Assembly: GCF_002999335.1 (NCBI RefSeq)
Contig: NW_020312087.1
Location: forward strand, 42,078-106,077
DNA length: 64,000 bases
Direction of reading: 5' to 3'
Source: Cyclospora cayetanensis
Taxonomy: Eukaryota; Apicomplexa; Conoidasida; Eucoccidiorida; Eimeriidae
Within the stretch, counting starts at the first letter, position 1; every line of letters starts with the position of its first letter. The notes under the pieces are model-generated. The model made no database searches. It was given only the letters and a program-made list of their open reading frames with translations, and was not told the origin of the DNA. Position numbers and translations under genes: made by a program. Positions 12,650-25,299 of this stretch are shown here, piece after piece.

Positions 12650-13620
12650 AGCATCCCTGGTAGGGTTCGTGGCTAACGCCTGCGCTTCAGGGATTTCGTA
12701 AGGATTATGGGCAAGGAAGGCGGGGGGAAAAGTGTGGCTGGATTCCTGCAAGGATTCAAAGTATTCCCGGCCGAAGGCTCGTGTGCTAGCGGGATGGCGC
12801 TACAGCACTTTTCCCAAAGACAGCTCGCGGGTGCAGTAACAAGGATAGGAAGTGAACTTAAACTGCGTCTACCCGTAGGTGGCCTTGTGCACCACTGCAC
12901 GCGGCGCGCAGGTAGAGAGGAAATGCCTAGCTGGCGAGCCGCTACAGGACGTTGAAGCTGTGTGGCAAAGGAGGCCAGAGAACTACGGAGGGCTCCCTAA
13001 GCGTTTTAGTCTCCACCACCTCCAGGGTGCCACCCCCGACACTCGTATTCCGCTGGCTGTGCACGACTAGAGCAGCACTGACCAGGACTGTAGCAAAATA
13101 CTAAACTGTTTCCAAGAAACACACAGCTAGACAGGGCCTGCCCGACGACGGGCAGCTTATTAAAATTTACATGCAGTGAAAGCGTTTGCCCTGGGAAACG
13201 GCGCTGCTCTCCCGACCGAAGGAGCTGCGAAGGCCTGCTCGCTCACCTAGATGCCTCTGCCATGTTAACGCATAATAAGAAGCACCAGCGAGCAAGGCGC
13301 GTGCGATTCTGGGGGTTCTGGGAATCTGTACTATCGAAGGTATGAGGACGCACACCGGAGCAACATGCTGTGCTGGACAAAAATTCGCCCTCCTGTAGCT
13401 CTAGGCATTTTTCAGGTTACAGCGAAAGAGAGCAGCACATCGCAACGCCTACTCAAGGCCATGCCCCCTCCCCCAACTCGGGGTGAGTAGTTCTCTGCCT
13501 TCGCGCGTCTACAACCGTAGATCCAGGTAGACACACACACACACACATGCAGGAGGGGCACGCGCGTAAAAGCACGCGCAGCATCCCGGCAGCAGAAGAA
13601 ATACAGCAGCCTCGACTCAC
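12650..13620. other. Intergenic region between the IF-2 start and the TAPT1 3' end
   Basis: No protein-like frame is supported here. It should hold the IF-2 promoter (minus strand, so just above 12650) and the 3' untranslated region or last exon of the TAPT1-type gene. A short CA run lies at 13532-13546. No strong terminator or regulatory motif is visible. Confidence 0.5.
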
Positions 13621-14257
13621 CGGCTGCCGTTTCCGAATGTGACTCACTTCGGAAGGACTGCCTGCCGTCTCTCGACGGCCTGAACACCATCACTGAGCTG
13701 TTATTTTTGTGATGGCTTCGTCTACGGCGCTGAGGCGGTTGCGGCGCTTGACAGCGAAGGCCACGAGCACCACAGACAAAAAGACCTAAGGCACGACGCA
13801 AAGCCCCACAAAGATCTCCCCAACGCATGCACCGCAGACGCACGCGTTTTAGACCTTCGAGGCCGCTGCGGAGGAGGCAGTGCTCGTGAAACTCAAAAAA
13901 GGAGTCTTCGCGAGAATTGGGGTGGCTGGGTTGCGCGACATGTCCACCAGCGCAAAGCCACCTCCCACAGGTACTACAGAAACTGCTGCCCCCGCTGCAA
14001 GGGTAAAAGAGGTCTAGAATAACAGGGGGGCGGGGATAAACTAGCTAAGAAAGGCACAGACTACAGGAAAAAGGCCACCGCTTTCGCACGTGGATAACTG
14101 CGCAGCCTGAGGGAGGTTCGCAGGGGAAGGGCAGGGAGGAGAAACCGCCATTCCTACAAGGCAACAGGAGGAACAGCACCTCCCCCAAGGCGCTGATTTA
14201 CACTCCTCAAGCGCACAACCAGGCAGGAGGCACCTGCCCATTTATGTAGAGCCTTAC

Positions 14258-16295
14258 CTTGAGCAACAACAGGCAAAGCCACACCACCAACGCGCACAGA
14301 AGAGCTGGACCTGACTGCCAGCTCACCCTACGGAAACACGACAGCAGTAGCAGCAGCAGCTGTCTTTGCCACACAGCTCTTTACGGCAGGCGAAGCCCTC
14401 CCGAACTCGTTGCCGAAAAAAAAGCAGCCAACAGAGAACGCTCAAAGAGCAGCAAAGACACCCCACCACCCCACCCCGCGCGCTGCCCTCACCACCTCTT
14501 GCGCATTGCCACTTACTTGGGCAGCACGCAACTGATGAGGGTCACTATAGGAATAGACATGAAGCCGATCCGCCTGCAGACGAGAGGGCAAAAGCAAGAC
14601 CAGCAACACAGCCAGCTGCTCGTGAAGGCAAAACACAGCAACAGGACTATGACCAGCACCAACAGCAATCCTGACAGCTCCATGAACGGCTGCAGCTTCT
14701 TCCCTCCCCCCTCCTCCCCGTAATACAGTGCCTCAGGTAGAGCGCCAGGCTCCAGAGTCGACTCAGCACCCAAGCCTACCGCGTGGGTATGTGGGAAAAG
14801 GCGTAGCAACCCCAACAAGGAACGGTGTAGGCAAACGTAGATATCAGCGTGGCAGATGCGGGAACTCGCGCCAGCAAGACATCCGCTATCAACACCTGCA
14901 CATTGCAGAGAGAGAGAGAGAGAGAGACACCCCAAACCGTAGTATGGCCCCACAACGCCATCATCCGTCAATCTCCGGCAAAAAAAAAACCCGCACAGTC
15001 AACAGAAAGCAGCCGCAAGAAGCACAAGCAAGCCAACCGGCGAGCTAAACACACTGCACTGCAGCAAACACCTCATGTGCGCTAAGGGATGCTGCGTCAT
15101 CCACAGTGCGGCCTCATGAGGTCTGCTTACATTTTGGTACTGAGCGAAAGCCTCCACAGGAATCTTGTTGAACTTCACAAGAAAAATATATTTAAGCCAA
15201 TCGACGCACATCTCCAGCAAGAAGACGCCACACTGCAGCAGCAGCAGAAGCAACAAAGAGAGCACACCCCACTCCAACCGCATTACACCAAGTGCCAACA
15301 ACAAAGAGTCTGAACAACAAAGCACAGAAAAACAACCACCTCCAACAAAAAGCCTCCAGCAGCAGCCGCATCTCTCTACCAGCCAACTGTAGACACCCGC
15401 TGGTGAGACCGTCTTTGCAGACGCGGCGGTAGCAACTTTGAGGGAGACGATAAAGGCATCGCAGCAGAGGTGGAAGCGCTCTACTGTATCAGCCGCTACA
15501 ACGGTATACAGCTGCACGGGAGTGTATTTCTTGAAGACGGATGACTTGATCTCCCCAAAATTGTTGGTAACCAGCATCAGGAACATTGCAGACTGCAACA
15601 GGCGCACGAATACCAGATAAAAATCACCGAACATTCCCGTAATGTTTTTGCAAGGCATGCATCCCCGCACGTCTGGCCACAACACAACAGCAGCCAGGCG
15701 GGAGGGAGCGGCGCATATTTTCTCCGCCCTTCCCCTTCCTTCGCCCCCCTCTCCCCCCATACCCACATACACACAAACTTATCACTTATATTCGCAGACA
15801 CGGTCGACAGCACGGCAAATGCAATCCGTCAAGTGCATCCTATCTGCGTGAAGGCGCTATGACAGCAAACAAATAACGGAGGCAGCGCGGCTGCAGCGGT
15901 TGCCTCACTTCTGAGGAGTTGATCGCAATGTTCAAGCTGAGGACCCGGATGAGATGCATGAAGGAGTGTACAATGACGTATAGAATAACGCCACAGTACA
16001 GTAAAAACAGCCTCAACCAAGGCCAGACTGCAGCCAAGGTGCCATCAGCACCGCCCTCGAAGGCCCCTCCGGGTGCCATACTGCCGCTTTCCTCATCAGA
16101 AGCAGCGGCTTTTTCACTCCTGCTGCTTCTACTGCTGCTCGCTGAAGGAGTGCTGCCCTCTCTCTCTGGCCGCCTCTGAGGCTTTGAGGGAGTACAGCGC
16201 AACAATGTGCTGCCGGGTGCTGCTGCTACTGAAAACAGTCCTTGAACAGCTTTCCAAGATCGCCCCGCTAGTCCCATACGCCAATGCGGCATGCA

Positions 16296-16333
<38 letters not shown>

Positions 16334-19300
16334 CCGTATTCTGCTGGTGACGCTTCTGCTTCCCTCCTTCCGAGCTGATTTTGCTGCTAGTCTTGCTGCT
16401 ATTCTTGCCGTTGCTGCTGCTGCTGATCGCCCCCTCGCTTGCACTGCATGCTGACCCCCTTCCCTCGCTCTCCTCCTGCTGCATCTGCCGCCCTTGCTGC
16501 TGCTTCTGCTCGCGGTGCGTTGCCGCGGCTTTGCGGAGCATTTGTGTGGCCTGCCTCATCAGCTCGTCTACTGCATCCCTTCCAAAGCTCCTCCACAGCT
16601 TCTCAAAGACTTCCAGCATATTAAAAATGACGTAGAGCTTCATGAAGGGCTGCGCGCGGATTGTGTGGTACACGATGGAGGTGTCGATACACCCGAATAG
16701 CAGCGCACAGACCAGGAAAGCGGAAAAGCGAATGAAAGCACACAAGTCTGGACCTGTTATTTCGTAGAACCCACAACTCCATGTTTCTGGATCAGCCTTC
16801 GCCCGCTGCCGATGCTCTTCCCGCTGCTGCTGCTGCTGCAGTAGGGGACTCTCAGCCGCACCCATGCCCGTCTCTGTCGCGCTTCGTTGCTGCTCCAGCG
16901 CAGTTCGCTGACGGAGCTCAACAGCCACAGTAGGCTTCGGCCGCGATGCCACGACTGCTGGAGCTGCTGCGGATGGCTTGCCTGCAGCGGATGCTGCCGC
17001 TCGCACTGCCGTCGCTGACGCAGCTAGACGGCGTGGGCGCATGGGCGCATGCGAAAATGCTCCTCCTGCCTGCACAGACCGCTGCGGACGCGATCGCAAG
17101 AGCGCCGTCTGTGTGCCTGCGATGCTCGTGCTAACCGCCACAGCTGCGCTAGGTCGTAATCCGCTAGAAGGGCCTTCCCAACTGGCACTGCTATCTTGAA
17201 TCACGCGCGCCGCAGCGGCAGCCGAAGTCGAAGTAGGGCTGAGAGCAAGCTGCAAGGGAGGAAGAGAGGAGCTCCACGAGGCGCTGGCAACCCTGCGACA
17301 AGAGGCCTTCGTACTGTCTCCTCTAAGGATGGTGCATCCTCTCGAGCTTCCTGCTGCAGAGCAGGAGGCACTCCTTCTGTGGGCAGCAGCGGCTGCCTCC
17401 TCTTTGCCTACCGCCGCACGTGGGTGCGGGGGCAGCCACTGCTGCTGCTGCTGCCGTTGCTGCTGCTGCTTCTGCTGCGGTTGCTGCTGCTGATTCCTCG
17501 GGAGGAGGAAAGGCAGCAGCAAGCGACGACCTGTGGCTGCACTCCACACAGCCCACCGCTGCAGCGCATGCGCAACGGCACCAACGGCTGCCGCAAGAGC
17601 TGCCGTAAAAACGCCTCTTGCCGCTCCAAGGAAGCAAAGACCGCCGCTGAGGCATCGAATGCGGGCAACTCCGCAGCCACAGCAGTGCAGCAGCAGCAGC
17701 AGCAGCACTTTAACCGCCTGCAGCGGCATCATCGTGACTTCGTAAAGGAGAGCGTCGAGGCAAAGAAACGTGCCAAAGTATACAACACACTCCAGTTTGT
17801 AGGGCACGTGCAGAAGACTGCTCAGCTGAGTCTCGGGGATCGCCGTTCCCCCACTTTCCCGCTTTCGCTTTCTTAGTTCCTTGCACTGGTCCTGAGAAGC
17901 TGTACGGCGCCCTGGTAGCGTCGAGCCATGGGAAGGCTTGGCAGCAGCAGAATGATCTGCAGCACGCAGGAAGGCGCCAGAGGGGATCTCGGAGCGCTCA
18001 GCTCCGAGAACTACACCCTCCGGCTGTTTTTGCCGCTGGATGCATTCAAACAAGTCTTGCGCACTCTTACGCCGTTTGGGGATGGGAGTGGTCGAAGTAG
18101 CCTCGTTTCGCTCGCGGCTGCTCTCCCGCATCTGCTGCTGCCAGGGCATGTCTACAGGCACTTTCGCCTCCTTTTTAGACGCGTGAAGCAGCGGGCCGTG
18201 CAGCGCAGCAGCGACCCCACCGCTGTGCAGGCGTTGAAAGGTCCTTGCAGATAGGACAGATCCTGCTGCTCTTACAGGAGGCAGCTTAGATGCAGCCGGA
18301 GCAGCAGCATATCTCCTCACCTCAGCAGCGCTGCTAGGCTCCCCACAGGACCCACGCACGGCATAGCCACCCCCCAACGATGCAGCTGTCCGGTGCTGCT
18401 GCTGCTGTAGCAACAATTGCTGCTGCTGCTGTAGCAACAATTGCTGCTGCTGATGTAGCAACAATTGCTGCTGCTGCCTGGTGCCGAAATCTGGTAGATG
18501 GCGCGAATCCCCGTCGAGGCAGGGGCCCTCCAAAGGGGCCTTAAGGGGGCCCCCTTGAGCCGTAGTGGCTGCAGGATGATCTGTCAGACATGAGAAATGC
18601 TTCACTACAGCCGCGCGATCTGCTGCGGCAAGGGCCGCAGCAGATCGCTCTAACGCCCCTGTAGAGACAGCGTTCGCGTGGGCAGCAGCAACAGCAGCAG
18701 CTGCTGCTTCTGCGGGGTGGAGGCGTCGACTGGATATTTCATCCTTCACGAATGCCACTAGATCCCAGAAGGTCACGCCTCGCTTTTTGCTGCTTTTTCT
18801 GCGATTGCGGGAGGGTATCGTCTGACATCGTGCGAGTGGCGATGCCACACGTGCTTCTCGGGTGCTGCAGGTCGTCTGCTGGGGTTTGTCTGCCGCTTCA
18901 TCTGCTGCTGCTGCTGCTGCTGCTACGGGAAGCATCCTCGAGTCTGCACCGGCGCTTGCGGGGGTCCTACGGTCTCTTAGGCGCAGCTGCTGCTGCTGTA
19001 GCTGCTGCAGCTGTTGTTGCTGCAGCTGCTGCTGCTGTAGCTGCTGCAGCTGTTGTTGCTGCAGCTGCTGCTGCGCTTCAGGCAGGCCTCCCCAGAAGGG
19101 CAGACACAGCGGCGGTGCAACAACAAGGCCGGCTGCCGCACCAGCAGAGCCGGCACAGATCGACTCAAAGGCCTTCTGCTGCCTCTGTTGCTGCTGCCTC
19201 TGTTGCTGCAGTTGCTGCTGCCTCTGTTGCTGCAGTTGCTGCTGCCTCTGCTGCTGCTGCCTCTGTTGCGGAGTGGTCGGCAGCAGCGAAAAGCTCTGGC

Positions 19301-21677
19301 TGCTTTGCGCATGGGAGGCCTCCCGCAAAGGCCTCTCCCCCGTCGGTGTGCGACACCATGGAGTGTTTAGACAGCCGCTGTTTGTGGCTGCAGGCGAGTG
19401 GAATACGGACGCAACAGTAATAGCAGCAGCAGCCGAGTCTGCTGCTGCTGCTGCTGCTGTCGCCGCTCTTCCTCCTCCTCTCCCGGCAGTCGCTCCTGCC
19501 ATCGTCAGGTCCAGAGAAGACGCGTCAAAGCTCCCAGCAGGATCACTGCAGGGTGTTCGCCATGCAGTGTTGCTGCCTTGCCTTGAAGAATCCGCATAGC
19601 TAAGAAGCAGACTCGGGTGGAGCAGCTGCTGGGGCCTGTATAGCCACGCAACTTCTTCAGCATCTCCTGCTGCAGGGGGGGGCGCGCCAGCACTACAAAC
19701 TGCCACTGCTACATCGTGAGGCCGCTTCGTCACCACATCTTCGCCACTCCCAACAGCGCATCCCGAGGCGCTAAGCGCTTGCTGCTGTTGCTGGAGCCGC
19801 TGTTGTTGCTGCTGCTGTTGCTGAAGCCGCTGTTGTTGTTCTTGTTGCTGCTCGCTTATGAACCTGCCGGCTTCCTGCGGATTATGTGATCGCGAAGGCG
19901 GCAGCGCCAGGGATACCCCTAGCAGCCCCTCCTTCGCTCCTGCTGCTGCTACTGCTGCTGCCTCTGCTTCTGCTTCTGCAGCGACTGAGACGGCGGGGGA
20001 AACCCACGGAGTCGCACGAGCACTCGGTGCATCTCTGCCCTTCTTCGGCAAGCCGCTTTCGGCGCTGCTCTGTCTGCTGCTCGTGGGAGACGTCGAGTCT
20101 CGCGTCCTTCCTGGCTCTGCTAGTGTCGCCTTTCCTGCTCCTGATGCATGCGTTGCTGGAGAGTCGACACTCTCCATTGCTCCTGGTGCAAGCGCATGCG
20201 CCCATGCTGCGCCAGTAGAACGGCGAGGACGACCAGGGCTTCTGTTGGTGCTGTGTCTGTACACCTCGAAAGGCCCTCCTCCGTGCACCAGCAGCAGCAG
20301 CAGACGCTGTTGCTGTTGCTGCTGCTGCTTGTCTGAGAACCCCCCATCGCAAGAGCTCCAGCGCCGCCAGGGAGTAGCGGCCGGATGCATGTAACTGTTG
20401 CCGTCATGCGAAATAGCCGCTGTATGCTGCTGATGCTGCTGGTGCTGCTGCTGCTGCTCTTGCCAGCGGCACCGGATGGGCAGAGAGGGGCGGCGTGAAC
20501 GGCGGCAAGCGCTGCTCGCATGATTGGTGCTGCTGAACTGCAGCATCTGGGAAGTTGCCTTGAGCCTCCTTGCGGCTGCTGTTGCAGCTGCATCTGCAAA
20601 GAGATCGGAGCAACAAGCGGATCTCATGAAGAAGTGTTCGCGGGGCTGTTGCACCTGCCGTCTCTGACGCGCCTGCGACTGCGTTTCGCATGATGCAGGG
20701 AGCGTACTAAAGAGAAGACTTGAACTTTCTCCCATTAGGGGGGGGGCGCCAAGAGCCGCTGCTCGATGCTCTTTCCGGAGTTTCTGCTGCTGCTCGGGTG
20801 GCTGGATAGTCTGCTGCAGGTGATGCTGCATGAACTGCTGTGGCAAGGCTGCAACCTTTTGCTGCTCCGGAGAAGAAGATCCTCCAGCAGCTTCGGCTTT
20901 TTTAATCATGGGGTCTGTGGAAGGAAGGCGACGCAGGGGCTGCTGGTGTATGTACACTTGAGGGGTGTACCTGGTGGGCCTGCATGCGTTTTCCGCAGGA
21001 CTGTTGCTGCTGGTGTCTCGCTTCAGACTTAAAAGGAAATCGGTGGCTTCGGTTACCACTGAGGCCACTACTGCTGCTTCGCTGCTGCTGCTAGGGCTGC
21101 TGCAGCAGGCAGCAACAAGGGGACTGCTGCAGCAGCTTGCTTCTGCTCGCTGCAGGCAGTCCGGAGCCGAGTAGTATGAATATAGGGAGCCTGCATCCTC
21201 TTCCTCCTCCTCTTCTGCTTCATCATATGGCAGCCACCCCAGTGCGACATCTTCATCACCGGCAGCAGCTGCTCCTGCTAATGATGGAGATGCAGCAGTA
21301 GCTGCAGCAGTAGCTACTGCTGCTCCAGCTTCGCCGGCTGGCTGAGGTTGCTTCGGCGTCGACTGCAACAGACTCAGTGCAGCATGCCGCTGCAGGGATT
21401 CCACGTTGCTGCTGCTGCCAGTGTTGGGGTTGCTGCTCTCCGGTGCTCTCGCAGCAACAGCTACAGGGACGAATTCTTCCGACCCTCCCTCCTCCGTGTT
21501 TACCATCGTTAAACTGCCGATGTACTGACTGCTATTGCTGCCTTCATCTCCGTCGCAGCTCTCCTGGCAAACCGGTGTGCTGGTGGCGCCACTGTTGCTG
21601 CTGTGGATGCGGCTGCTGCGGGGTCTGTGGTTGTTGGTGCTGCAGTGCTGTTGCGGCCAATTGCGTGTGGACGACAC
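14258..21677 (-). CDS. TAPT1: TAPT1/DUF747-family multipass membrane protein with giant low-complexity extension
   Basis: Relative of animal TAPT1 and yeast Emp65, ER-associated membrane proteins. Supported exons: 21677-15909, 15592-15131, 14895-14780, 14573-14517, 14327-14258; all junctions are GT-AG and in phase. Residues 1 to about 960 are Gln/Ala/Ser/His-rich. Family blocks then appear in order: TFWDLVAFVKDEI (about 965), LLHVPYKLECVVYFG (about 1287), GCIDTSIVYHTIRAQPFMK and KLYVIFNMLEVFEK (about 1650-1690), LSLNIAINSSE at the exon 1 end, VTNNFGEIKSSVFKKY, ADTVERFHL, CVDWLKYIFLVKFNKIP, RRIGFMSIPIV and a last hydrophobic helix (ALLCALVVWLCLLLL). The core blocks are separated by about 320- and 350-residue Gln/Ser-rich insertions. 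A basic tail exon probably follows, ending at the GTGAGT donor at about 13620; its start was not fixed. The true start Met may be downstream of 21677. Confidence 0.9.
16296..16332. repeat. (CTG/CAG)n run coding for poly-Gln
   Basis: About twelve TGC/CTG units lie in exon 1 of the TAPT1-type gene and are read as CAG (Gln) on the coding strand. Similar shorter runs recur through 17400-19900. All are in frame with the protein, so they are expressed homopolymer tracts and not intronic repeats. Confidence 0.9.
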
Positions 21678-22242
21678 ACGCGCGGCTCCGGTGGCATCCA
21701 GACATGCCCGAAGAGCAGCGGAAGATCTGATGCTTTGGTATTTCGGTGAGTTCTTCAGTGGCTCCGAGACAGCGGGCTGTAAGTTCAGTAGTTAGGGGCA
21801 CTGCGCTGACCACCCACGGTCTTGCAGCGGCACGCGTTTTTGCACATGTACGCTCCCTCCGTGGATTGAGCAATTAAAAATAAGTCAAAGAGGAAAAAAC
21901 AGCAATAGAAATTTATTAACAAGAAAACATGCTCAGCAGTCTACCTGCTACTGCCTTGCTCGAATGGACTGCTGCTACAGCCCCATCTGAGAGTACTGGC
22001 GAGCTTCTCTCTGCTCTCCTTGCTGCTCCCGCAGCAGTAACCGCATCTTAATAGCAAATTGAGAATAGGAATGACCCCTTCCGCGTATTTCGCCCGGGAG
22101 AGGGTAATTAGTGGTGAAAATAGCGGAGGCAGGGCCGTCAACTGCGGTATCTGTGTTGCTCTTGGTTGTGCCGCTGTAGTGCAGGTGTTGGTGTCTGCTG
22201 CTTTGGGGCTTTGATCAGGGCGCTCTGCGCTGCGAGTGGCGC

Positions 22243-24395
22243 ATGCACAGTGCAGCAGCAGCAGCGATGGAAGGCCACCCTGCACCAGTCCCTGGCAAGC
22301 CGCGAAACTCTCCAACGGACTCCATGAATCGCCCGTGGGAGCCTGCCCGTGCATCCGAGTCTGCTACAGATCTTTTGGCCTTAGGCAGCAGCGAAGCTTC
22401 GAATGCTCCGGCTGCCTCTCTTCCTCCTCCCGAAGATGCAGCGGCCGAGGGCACGGCAGCAGCAGTGGGATGGGCGCCTCGATCAAGCCTCTTGAGTATT
22501 CGGCACATGGAAGATGGTCTGCCCTTCTTATTTCAGGCGTCCCCTTTCTCGCTCCTATGCCAAGACTTCTTTTCGCAGCAGCGCATTCCTCCTCAGCTGG
22601 TGCTACCGAACGGCGATATTGCAATTGGGGTAGCAGTCAACAGGCTCAGGCCACCTCCGGAGGGCAACTTATCCTCTGCTTCTGCTGATTCTGGAGGTGT
22701 TGCCGCTGGAGCGTCAAGCGATAACCTTGCTGCTACCTCTGGCAGCTCTGAGCCTTCATCTCCCCAGAGTAAGCACAAAGTTGTGATGTGTCCTCTGGCT
22801 CCGTTTACGCCAGTGTACCTATGTAGAACTACAGGTTCTTTGGGTATGGACGTATTATGTATACACCACATTCGTACGCCCATGCATGTATGCACATATA
22901 TAGAGAGAGAGAGAGCTACAGGGGATAGCATGGGCAGAGAGAGAGGATCAACTCGCTACGGCTCCGGATACCGCCGTGCACGCAGGCCGACAAACAGGCA
23001 ATAACAGGGGACAGCCTTAGAGCGTATCTAACACATTCATCAATAGCATACAAAGATTATCATATGTTGAGAAAATGAAAGAGCGAGAGTGAGAGGGTCC
23101 ACATATGCAACTTACCACCCCTATTCTGGGAGTTTCGCGTGCACATGCGACACAAGGACTTCCAGGAAAGGCTTGCAATTGCAAACGGTTGAGTTTGTGA
23201 TTTCTTGCACCTTCGTGGAGTAGCACTGCTGCAGCATCAACAATAGCCAAGAAAGGGACCTTTTAGGCTTGCGAAAAGGGAGGACGTCTTCTTGTCTCTA
23301 GATCGGAATACAGCACACCTTGGGGAAAAAATTTGGGGAGGGCTTACCGGCCTCTGGCGTTTTTCTTATTGTGCAAATCTGCCATGTGCATTTCCTCCAG
23401 CTGACTTTGATCGTCTGAACCAGCTTCGCCACGGTCCTGTAATTGTGTATGCAACGAAGCCAAACAGTAGGTGCCTGATGCGGAGCTGTTGCCGCCGATG
23501 ATAGTAGCCCGTTGAGAGACGCGGCTGGTCGTGGCAGTTCCCAGAATGCGATGGACTGAGTGCTGCCGATTGTGCTGCAGGAGAAGGGCTGGGGTATCCG
23601 GGTGGTGCCTGTTGGTGGTGGTTCGCGTGCTTCGTTGCTGCCGTGGCCATCTGTATTTTCCTGGCGTTCTTGAGAGGTAGGCATGGTTTTCGCCTCTTTT
23701 CCTCGATGGCGGCTGCTGTGCATGCGTCTGCGTGTTCACTTGTTCTCCTCTGCGTTTGTGGGTGCACGCTGAATTCGCGCTTGAATCTCTTTCGGAGCAG
23801 CTGGCGCAATCGCGGGGCGTTGGTGGCCGGAGGACGGCTCGCGCCGTAGAGCCGCTGCGTTTCCGTTCGCTCTTTTGCCTCTGCATGCAACTGCATCGCA
23901 GCCGTTACGGGCTCCTTTAGCGGCCTCACCGCAATTTTCCCATTGCTGCTCATGGCTGATACATTATCCACAGGCTACCCGGATTTCCATCTTCGATCCA
24001 GTGGATGGCATCCCGCGCGGTTAACGTCCCTTTCAGGCTTCGTTTACAGTTTAGTTGCCTTGATAGACGTCTGTGTGCTCTTTACGCGGCTGTGGAAGAA
24101 GACGGAAACCATCCGGACTATGCGCATTGCGGCTTCCGCGCTGACACTGCTTCAATTCTTCTTCTGCCTCATCACGTAAGCACCGAATCCAGAGCATTCC
24201 CAGCCCGAGCGCCACCAAGAGAAACCTCCCATATGTCCTCTACGCTATTCGGGGTGCGTTTTAAACTGCTTCTACTCTTTGGTCTGATGCAGAATTTTGG
24301 ATCTGCTGTTCTTCGTTACTTCCTGTTGTTTGGTGGTTGCCTTAACCCGCCTGGAGAGCTGCTGCACCTCCCACATCTTCTGCGTATACCCTTGA
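22243..24395 (+). CDS. Unrecognised protein with hydrophobic C-terminus (deduced three exons)
   Basis: Exon 1 (22243-22768) starts at ATG and encodes an Ala/Ser/Pro-rich segment with a more ordered block, HMEDGLPFLFQASPFSLLCQ and LVLPNGDIAIGVAVNRL. It ends at the donor CAGA|GTAAGC in phase 1. Exon 2 (24037-24175, acceptor ccctttcag) and exon 3 (24293-24395, acceptor ctgatgcag) are in matching phase and encode two to three membrane-spanning stretches: FVYSLVALIDVCVLF, a helix from about RIAASALTLLQFFF, and LLFFVTSCCLVVALTRL, ending at TGA. The total is about 255 residues. The link between exons 1 and 2 spans a 1.27-kb intron and rests on phase agreement alone; other exons may lie between. No family is recognised. 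It is divergently oriented from the TAPT1-type gene, with about 0.57 kb between their starts. Confidence 0.45.
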
Positions 24396-24867
24396 CGTGG
24401 AGCCTTGTGCTCTTGCGGACAGTTGCACTGCTCCTGCCTCTGCTGCTGCGGACGGTGACGCTATTTGCAGTCACTGATTCAAAGAGCATCGGTGTAGCGG
24501 TGGTGGCGGAGAGCAACACAAGATGCATTAGCGTGCACGGCAGGACAGTGCGTTTGTCTGTGTATGTGCGGCCTGCCAGCAGTGCCCTTTGTGACAGTGG
24601 AAGGCGCTCAATGCGCATTACCGTGCTGCAGTGTTTTTTGACTCCCTGCGGTAGCGGTACAGTAAAGCAATAGCAAGCGTTTTTTATGCGGCAAGAACGG
24701 CAACAAGAGCACAGACAGCTCAGCCACGGCTATTCGCTGCTGCGTCGACTGTTGTTGCTCCTGCGGCTGTGTATAGGGCTGCATGGTATAAGTGGATGCA
24801 GCCCCTATAGGTTGCTGCCAATCGAAGAAAGGTGTAGCGCAGGATCAGTGCAAATTCATTTAAACCC

Positions 24868-25155
24868 ATGAGTTGGATGACAACGTGGCAGGTTCTCCGA
24901 TCTCGGTTCATTGCCAGTCGTGCGGGCGCACTAACCGAACCTGCAACGGCTTTGCTTCCCTCTGCAGGCCTCCCCGCCAGATGCCTTTTGGAGGCAGTTC
25001 CTGCGCCATTCAAGAACACAGGGGCCGTTTACACCCATAGAATATATATAGGTACCTATGCATATGTATATGTATGTAGGGTCGTCAAAATCCTTGCCCG
25101 GGAGAGCATCAATGCCCATAGGTGGATGCGTCTTGAGGATTATCCTCATCCCTAG
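24868..25155 (+). CDS. Possible small ORF or first exon, unrecognised
   Basis: An ATG-initiated frame of 95 codons begins with a basic, aliphatic N-terminus (WQVLRSRFIASRAGALTEPA) that resembles a mitochondrial presequence. After about 55 residues it passes into a TATA/GTAT-rich stretch that is unlikely to be coding, so if real the exon should end near 25030. No family is recognised and no partner exon was found. Confidence 0.2.
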   Translation: MSWMTTWQVLRSRFIASRAGALTEPATALLPSAGLPARCLLEAVPAPFKNTGAVYTHRIYIGTYAYVYVCRVVKILARESINAHRWMRLEDYPHP

Positions 25156-25299
25156 CGCACCTACAGGCAGCTGTATAATGCATAGCACAGTCTACGGAGT
25201 CCTATGCCGGCAAGTCTTTCCTGCAGCAGCGGTGTTTTACCATGCACCTGCCCCACATTCACCTTTCCCGGCGGCAAAGCGTTATGCAGCAGCATCCGA

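Noticed and set aside
16381..21174. Many plus-strand poly-Leu, poly-Cys and poly-Ala frames opposite the TAPT1-type gene
   Set aside because: CTG runs open every frame. None has conserved blocks or a splice chain, while the minus frame holds the DUF747 motifs.
23366..23971. A 201-codon minus-strand frame
   Set aside because: Arg/Ala/Pro/Ser-rich with no conserved block, no splice context, and within the inferred intron of the plus-strand gene.
24020..24036. A 17-base GT-AG intron joining a short exon to the hydrophobic exon at 24037
   Set aside because: Frame would fit, but 17 bases is far below any plausible intron in this group. A longer intron from 22769 also fits the phase.
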